Positions 21,676-25,636 of a stretch of 25,636 nucleotides of DNA are shown in pieces. The notes beneath the pieces are model-generated. The model was not told where the DNA came from and made no database searches. It worked only from the letters and a program-made list of their open reading frames with translations. The position numbers and the translations under genes are program-made. Each line of letters opens with the position of its first letter. Within the stretch, counting starts at the first letter, position 1. Source of the DNA: JAWWPY01 sp964412845 (GTDB lineage: Bacteria; Actinomycetota; Actinomycetes; Streptosporangiales; Streptosporangiaceae); contig CAYPQM010000099.1 in assembly GCA_964412845.1 (NCBI GenBank), forward strand, positions 1 through 25,636. Reading direction: 5' to 3'.

Positions 21676-22275
21676 TCAGATCGGCGGGCGCCTCGCCGGT
21701 GAGGACCCTGGACCGGCCGGCGAACTGCCGCGCAGGACGAGCTGCGCGGGCCTGCTCAGTTTGAGATACATCCGCACCTCATCGAAGCGCTCGTCGCCGA
21801 CTTCGATGACGTCGGGGAGCCGGCCCCATTCCACGAACCCGGCCTCCTCGTACAACTGGATCGCCAGGTGATTGTTGCCGCGGACACCGAGGTGCAGGGT
21901 CTCGATCCCCGCTCGGCTGGCGTCGGCGACCAGGGCCCGGGTCACGGTGAGGCCCAGCCGGCCGCCGCGCGCCCGCGGGCCGACCATGATCTTGGCCAGC
22001 TCAGCCAGGTGCCGGAAATAGGGCGCCTGGTCCCGCCGCCACAGGCCCATGGCCAGGAGATGCCCCGCGCGCCAGGCCGTGCACAGCGCACCGTCGCCCG
22101 ACGTGGTCAGGGCGATCACGCTCGCCAGCCAGTTGTCGGTCTCGGCCCGCGACGGCGGGGTCATCCAGCCGATGGCGCCGCCCAGGCCAGCGACGAGCCC
22201 GATCAGCGCGTGTGACCGGGCGGCCAGCTCGTCAGTCATTTCGGCCGGCCACACCAGGCTGATGTCGGCAGTCAC
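21676..22275 (-). CDS. GNAT family N-acetyltransferase
   Basis: A protein of about 199 residues with the GNAT core: AKIMVGPRARGGRLGLTVTRALV forms the acetyl-CoA pyrophosphate loop (R-x-x-G-R-x-G, slightly off consensus), and LHLGVRGNNHLAIQLYEEAGFVEWGRLPDVI forms the C-terminal N-x-x-A-x-x-x-Y-x-x-x-G-F motif. The N-terminal half (ELAARSHALIGLVAGLGGAIGW, then WLASVIAL) would hold the acceptor site. The substrate is unknown. The start is uncertain: GTG 22275 follows GAAGTGAGGG and begins just before the domain, whereas GTG 22344, 6 bp from the upstream VIT stop, has no good ribosome site. It probably belongs to the same transcript as the VIT transporter and the dioxygenase fusion. Confidence 0.85.
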   Translation of the reverse strand: MTADISLVWPAEMTDELAARSHALIGLVAGLGGAIGWMTPPSRAETDNWLASVIALTTSGDGALCTAWRAGHLLAMGLWRRDQAPYFRHLAELAKIMVGPRARGGRLGLTVTRALVADASRAGIETLHLGVRGNNHLAIQLYEEAGFVEWGRLPDVIEVGDERFDEVRMYLKLSRPAQLVLRGSSPAGPGSSPARRPPI

Positions 22276-22350
22276 CGGCACCCTCACTTCCAGCCGCACG
22301 GGCGATTCGACCTGATGGGGGGCCTCGCGCGGCCCGCTGCGCACCGGGCG

Positions 22351-23070
22351 TCAGGGGGCGATGTGGCCGACCAGGGTGCCGATGGCGTAGGTGAATCCGG
22401 CCGCGACAGCACCCAGGATCAGCTGGCGCAGCGCCCCGCGCAGGAACGGCCGGTTGGTCAGCCGGGACACCAGCCCGCCGCCGATGAAGGCCGCGATGGC
22501 GGCGAGGCCGAGCGCGAGGGCGAGCGAATTGACGCCCACCAGGTACGGGAGCAGCGGGATCAGCGCCCCCACGGCGAAGGTGACCAGCGAGGCGCCCGCC
22601 GCCGTGTACGGCGAAGGCAGTTCCTCGTGATCGACCCCGAGCTCCTCGCGGACGTGCACGGTGAGCGCCTGCTCCGGGTGCTCGGAGATCTGCCCGGCCA
22701 CCTTTTTCGCGAGGTCCGCGTCCACCCCGCGGCTGCGGAACAGGGCGGCCAGCTCGCGGCGCTCGGAGTCCGGGTTGTTCTCCAGCTCGTAACGCTCTTT
22801 ACTGACCTCCGAGGCGACCAGCTCGTTCTGCGACGAGACCGAGACGTACTCCCCGGCCGCCATGGAGAACGCCCCGGCCGCGAGCCCGGCCAGGCCGGTC
22901 AGGATCAGGGTGTGCGGCGAGCCGCCGCCGCCGCCGACCCCGGCGATCAGCGACACGTTGGTGACCAGCCCGTCCATGGCCCCGAAAACAGCGGGCCGCA
23001 GCCAGCCGCCGGACACATCGCGGTGCTCGTGCCCGTGTGCTTCACCCTGCGGGTGGCCAGCAACGGTCAT
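22351..23070 (-). CDS. VIT1/CCC1-family Fe2+/Mn2+ transporter
   Basis: A 239-residue VIT-family membrane transporter. A His-rich leader (HPQGEAHGHEHRDVSGG) precedes TM1, LRPAVFGAMDGLVTNVSLIAG, the family signature with the metal-site Asp. TM2 follows, ending AGAFSMAAGEYVSVSSQNE. A cytoplasmic helical metal-binding domain rich in Glu (EVSKERYELENNPDSERREL, ISEHPEQAL) comes next, then three TMs (AAGASLVTFAVGALIPLLPY; LALGLAAIAAFIGGGLVSRL; LRQLILGAVAAGFTYAIGTLVG). It exports or sequesters Fe2+ or Mn2+. ATG 23070 has AAGGA upstream. Its start is 25 bp after the dioxygenase-rhodanese stop, so the two are almost certainly co-transcribed. Confidence 0.93.
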   Translation of the reverse strand: MTVAGHPQGEAHGHEHRDVSGGWLRPAVFGAMDGLVTNVSLIAGVGGGGGSPHTLILTGLAGLAAGAFSMAAGEYVSVSSQNELVASEVSKERYELENNPDSERRELAALFRSRGVDADLAKKVAGQISEHPEQALTVHVREELGVDHEELPSPYTAAGASLVTFAVGALIPLLPYLVGVNSLALALGLAAIAAFIGGGLVSRLTNRPFLRGALRQLILGAVAAGFTYAIGTLVGHIAP

Positions 23071-23095
23071 CGGCGGATTCCTTGGATCTGGATGC

Positions 23096-24211
23096 TCAGC
23101 CAAGCGATTGGGCCGGGCGGGTGGGCAGGCCAGCCGCTTTCCATGCCTGGAAGCCGCCTTCGAGGTCGGTCGCCTCACGCAGCCCGATCCGCCGCAGGGT
23201 CGCGGCGGCCAGCGAGGACGCGTAGCTCTCCGAGCACATCACGATGATGCGCGAATCAGCGCGGGCCAGCGCCGGGATCCGGGCCTCGCTGCGCGGGTCA
23301 AGCCGCCATTCCAGCACGTTGCGGCCGATGATGATCGCCCCGGGCACCTCGCCCTCCACGATCCGCTGCTCAAGCGGCCGGATGTCGACGAGCACCGCCC
23401 CGTCGGTGAGGGCGGCCAGGGTCGCTTCCGGCCGGAGCCGGTGCAGGCCGCTGCGAGCCTCGGCGACCAGCTCGTCGATGCCTGGGGCGCCGACCGGCAG
23501 CGCGTCGGAGGTGAGCTCGGCCGCCGACGCGGTGGCATCGGCCAGGGCCGTGTCCGCACCGCCCCGGCCGCGGGCACCTTCCGGGCCGTCGATCGCGACT
23601 GTCTCCCTGGCGATCAGGCCGTAGTCGGTGCCGGTGTAGTAGGTCATCGCCACCAGCGGCGGGGAGTAGGCGTGGATGCTGGTGGCCGAGCCGTCGCCGC
23701 CGTGCGCCACATCGTGAACGTGCCCAGGACCGAACGCCACCGCCTCGCCGGTGAGCAGGCGCCTGCGGCCGAGCCGCCGTCCGCTCGGTACCCGGTACTG
23801 CTCGATCAGGCTGCCCTCGGCCACCGCGAACGACCCGGATGACCCGCCATGATCGTGCCAGTCCGTGTCCTGGCCGCGCTCCCAGGCCAGCAGCCAGACA
23901 TCGCAGGCGTTCGACCGGTGCAGCGGCAGGTACCAGCGCACATCGGGGTCGTGCACGACGAGGTCGGCCCACAGCTCCGGCCGCGCGGCGAGCTGCACGG
24001 TGATCGCCCGCAGCTGGGCTGGTGACAGCCGGCCGGCCCGCGGCACCATGTCATGCAGCGTCTCGATGACCGCCTGCTGCCGCTCCGGGCTTACCCCCCA
24101 GCCTGGCTTGAGCCCGGCACTGCCCAGGCCTCCGTTAGCCAGGCCGGTGTCCGGCGGGCCAGGTTTTTCTGCGCTGGTGCCATCTGGATTTCTGACCGTG
24201 GCAAGCGACAC
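23096..24211 (-). CDS. Cysteine dioxygenase-rhodanese fusion protein
   Basis: A 371-residue two-domain protein. Residues about 45-205 are a cupin of the cysteine dioxygenase family, which oxidises the thiol of L-cysteine to a sulfinate with Fe(II) and O2. Iron ligands are H119 and H121 (DWHDHGGSSG) and H166 (GHVHDVAH); Y182 in SIHAYSPPL matches the conserved second-sphere Tyr. The Cys of the mammalian Cys-Tyr crosslink is Gly here, as usual in bacteria. Residues 245-365 are a rhodanese domain (VLVDIRPLEQRIVEGEVPGA, EGGFQAWKAAGLP) with active-site C326 in MCSESYAS, able to carry a persulfide. The domains are joined by an Ala/Gly-rich linker (210-240). GTG 24211 has a strong GGAGGAGG site. It is followed by VIT and GNAT genes. 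It suggests coupled cysteine and sulfane-sulfur catabolism. Confidence 0.93.
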   Translation of the reverse strand: MSLATVRNPDGTSAEKPGPPDTGLANGGLGSAGLKPGWGVSPERQQAVIETLHDMVPRAGRLSPAQLRAITVQLAARPELWADLVVHDPDVRWYLPLHRSNACDVWLLAWERGQDTDWHDHGGSSGSFAVAEGSLIEQYRVPSGRRLGRRRLLTGEAVAFGPGHVHDVAHGGDGSATSIHAYSPPLVAMTYYTGTDYGLIARETVAIDGPEGARGRGGADTALADATASAAELTSDALPVGAPGIDELVAEARSGLHRLRPEATLAALTDGAVLVDIRPLEQRIVEGEVPGAIIIGRNVLEWRLDPRSEARIPALARADSRIIVMCSESYASSLAAATLRRIGLREATDLEGGFQAWKAAGLPTRPAQSLG

Positions 24212-24280
24212 GCAACCTCCTCCGCGGGAAAGTCCATGGTATGCCCCGGATCACCGGCCGGCTGCAGGCAGGCGGCCGGC

Positions 24281-25636
24281 TCAGCCAGCCGGCCAGCCGG
24301 CCCGCCGGAGGCGCTCGATGTCCTCGCCGAAGGGGCGGTCGGCGTCGATCGGATCAATGATCCCGGCCAGCCAGCCGAGCACCCGGCGGCATCCGGCCGG
24401 GGCAGCGCGGCCGGACAGCCTGATCGCCTGATGAGCGGTGAGCAGCTCGCAGGCCGTGACCACCTGGGCGTGGGCCAGCGCCTGTCGCAGCGCCTCGGCG
24501 GCCTCCCAGGCGAAGGACTGGACATCCTCCTGACCGCCCGAGGTCTCGATCAGCCCGGTCGCGGCCGGGATGGCCAGCCGGCGCATGGCATGAACCTCGC
24601 CGGCCGCCCGCTTGTGCACGGTGACCAGGCCGGTGTCCGGCCCCGGTACCGCGGCCAACTGCGCCGGGAGGCCGGTCACCTGCGGGTCAAGCAGCCGGTG
24701 GACCCGCGCGGCTGACACCTCGCAGGCATGCGTGAGCGCCGCCGTCAGCTGGTCACAGTGGGCCGACAGGTCGATCCCATGGAATCCCGCGGTGCCGACA
24801 AACCGCCCATCAAGGAAGGCTGGTGAGTCAGTCACCCCGGTCAGCGCGCGCGTTGTCGCGGCGGTGAGCCCGTCAGCGGACCGCAGCAGGTGGGTGAGCA
24901 CCGGGCCGGCCACCCTGAACGAGACCGGCGCCTGTGTGCCGCGCTGCTCCGCGGCGTCGCCGATGGTGCGGCGGAGCCGGCCCAGCACCTGGCCGAGGAT
25001 CTCATCACCGCGCGCGCATGGGTCCAGGTAAGGGTCGTGCGGCGCCGCCGCGGCCGTGATGGACAGAGCCGCGGCCGCCTCCATCCGGGACTCCAGCGCC
25101 ACGGCCTCGGCGCAGCGTCGCAGGCACAGCGCGGTCGCTCCGGGGATCCCGGCCAGCAGCGCGATCCCTTCCTTGGGACCAAGCGGAAACTCCGCCAGCC
25201 CATGCTCGCGCAGCGCCTCCCGGGCCGGCCTGGTCTGCCCCGCTGACCCGAGTACCGGCCCGATCCCGGCCAGCGGCCCGAACGCGTGGGCCAGCGGGAT
25301 GATCTCACCAGCGCTGCCCACGCCGGTGCGCGGCACGGCCGGGACGATGCCCGCGCCGAGGAAGTCCACCAGCCGCTGGCACAGCTCACCGGAGACCCCG
25401 GCGTCGCCGGACAGGAAGGTGCGCAGCCGGACCGCGAACAGGGCCCGGGTATCGGCGGCGTCCAGCTAGGGTGGCCCTCCGGTGGCCCGGGCCAGCAGCA
25501 GGTTGCGCTGGTGCGAGCGCTGCTGCTGCGGGGTGAGGCGGACACCGGCGAGCGCGCCCATCCCGGTGTTCACGCCGTACACCGCGTCCTCGCCGCGCAG
25601 CACCTCCCGGGCCGCCGCGCAAGACTGCTGAACCTG
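24281..25636 (-). pseudogene. HutH-like aromatic amino acid ammonia-lyase homologue with in-frame TAG (5' end off window)
   Basis: The reverse strand from the window edge reads a lyase-family protein: VYGVNTGMGALAG (the Y-G-x-N-T-G-F-G motif), QRNLLLARATGGPP, an in-frame TAG at 25468-25466, then LDAADTRALFAVRLRTFLSGDAG in the same frame. It continues through GSAGEIIPLAHAFGPLAG and GGQEDVQSFAW to the stop at 24281. Homology runs smoothly through the TAG, which would probably be a Trp (TGG) or similar codon. Histidine/phenylalanine ammonia-lyases form the MIO electrophile from Ala-Ser-Gly; here the triad is Ser-Ala-Gly (25315-25307). Restart at GTG 25369 could make a 362-residue piece without the N-terminal motif. 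Pseudogene, sequencing error or readthrough remain open. It lies 69 bp upstream of the dioxygenase gene, on the same strand. Confidence 0.8.

Overview
The window is high-GC DNA with dense short-spaced genes, many GTG starts and strong GGAGG-type ribosome sites. It also carries actinobacterial hallmark genes: the fused Kgd 2-oxoglutarate decarboxylase/dehydrogenase followed by a DUF6104 micro-protein, a PadR/DUF4097 pair, an ABATE/CGNR regulator, and a one-cluster ferredoxin of the P450-partner type. It is therefore from a filamentous-type Actinomycetota (Streptosporangiales or Streptomyces-like). Genus cannot be fixed from what is visible. A block of exactly 100 N (2389-2488) shows it is a draft or scaffolded assembly. 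No rRNA, tRNA, CRISPR array, transposase or phage gene is visible; this looks like chromosome, not an island.

Layout, left to right. 1-338: start of an APC amino-acid permease running off the edge. 581-1159: CGNR zinc-finger regulator. 1355-2323: MDR-family zinc-less dehydrogenase. 2324-2634: a gap inside a 64-bp tandem repeat. 2635-4385: DUF4097 beta-helix protein and PadR regulator (ATGA-coupled) behind a promoter with two operator-like 13-mers. 4537-4592: eight copies of a 7-bp repeat. 4657-8733: kgd and a 59-residue DUF6104 protein. 8819-9772: glutathionyl-hydroquinone-reductase-like protein lacking the family cysteine. 9919-11051: DedA membrane protein and BlaI-type repressor. 11104-11931: nitrilase-family amidohydrolase. 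12092-14426: DapC-like aminotransferase overlapping a serpin. 14567-14929: VOC protein. 14977-15168: ferredoxin.

15237-20530 is the most system-like part. It holds a SAM methyltransferase, an alpha/alpha-toroid ('prenyltransferase'-annotated) protein, a second SAM methyltransferase, a GT4 glycosyltransferase and a divergent GDP-mannose 4,6-dehydratase. Toroid, methyltransferase and glycosyltransferase overlap by 7-14 bp and must be one transcript. The set fits synthesis and methylation of a deoxyhexose-containing surface or small-molecule glycan, but the product is unknown. Two of its genes appear to start at CTG.

20527-25636: a short orphan membrane-protein-like remnant, a COG4705/DUF347 membrane protein, a GNAT acetyltransferase, a VIT1/CCC1 metal transporter, a cysteine dioxygenase-rhodanese fusion, and a HutH-like ammonia-lyase homologue. 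The last has an in-frame TAG and an SAG triad in place of the MIO-forming ASG.

Most of the window is ordinary housekeeping. The points most worth a second look are the CTG-start glycan cluster, the cysteine dioxygenase-rhodanese fusion, the broken non-canonical lyase, the Cys-less reductase, the cytoplasmic-looking serpin, and the tandem repeats at gene ends.
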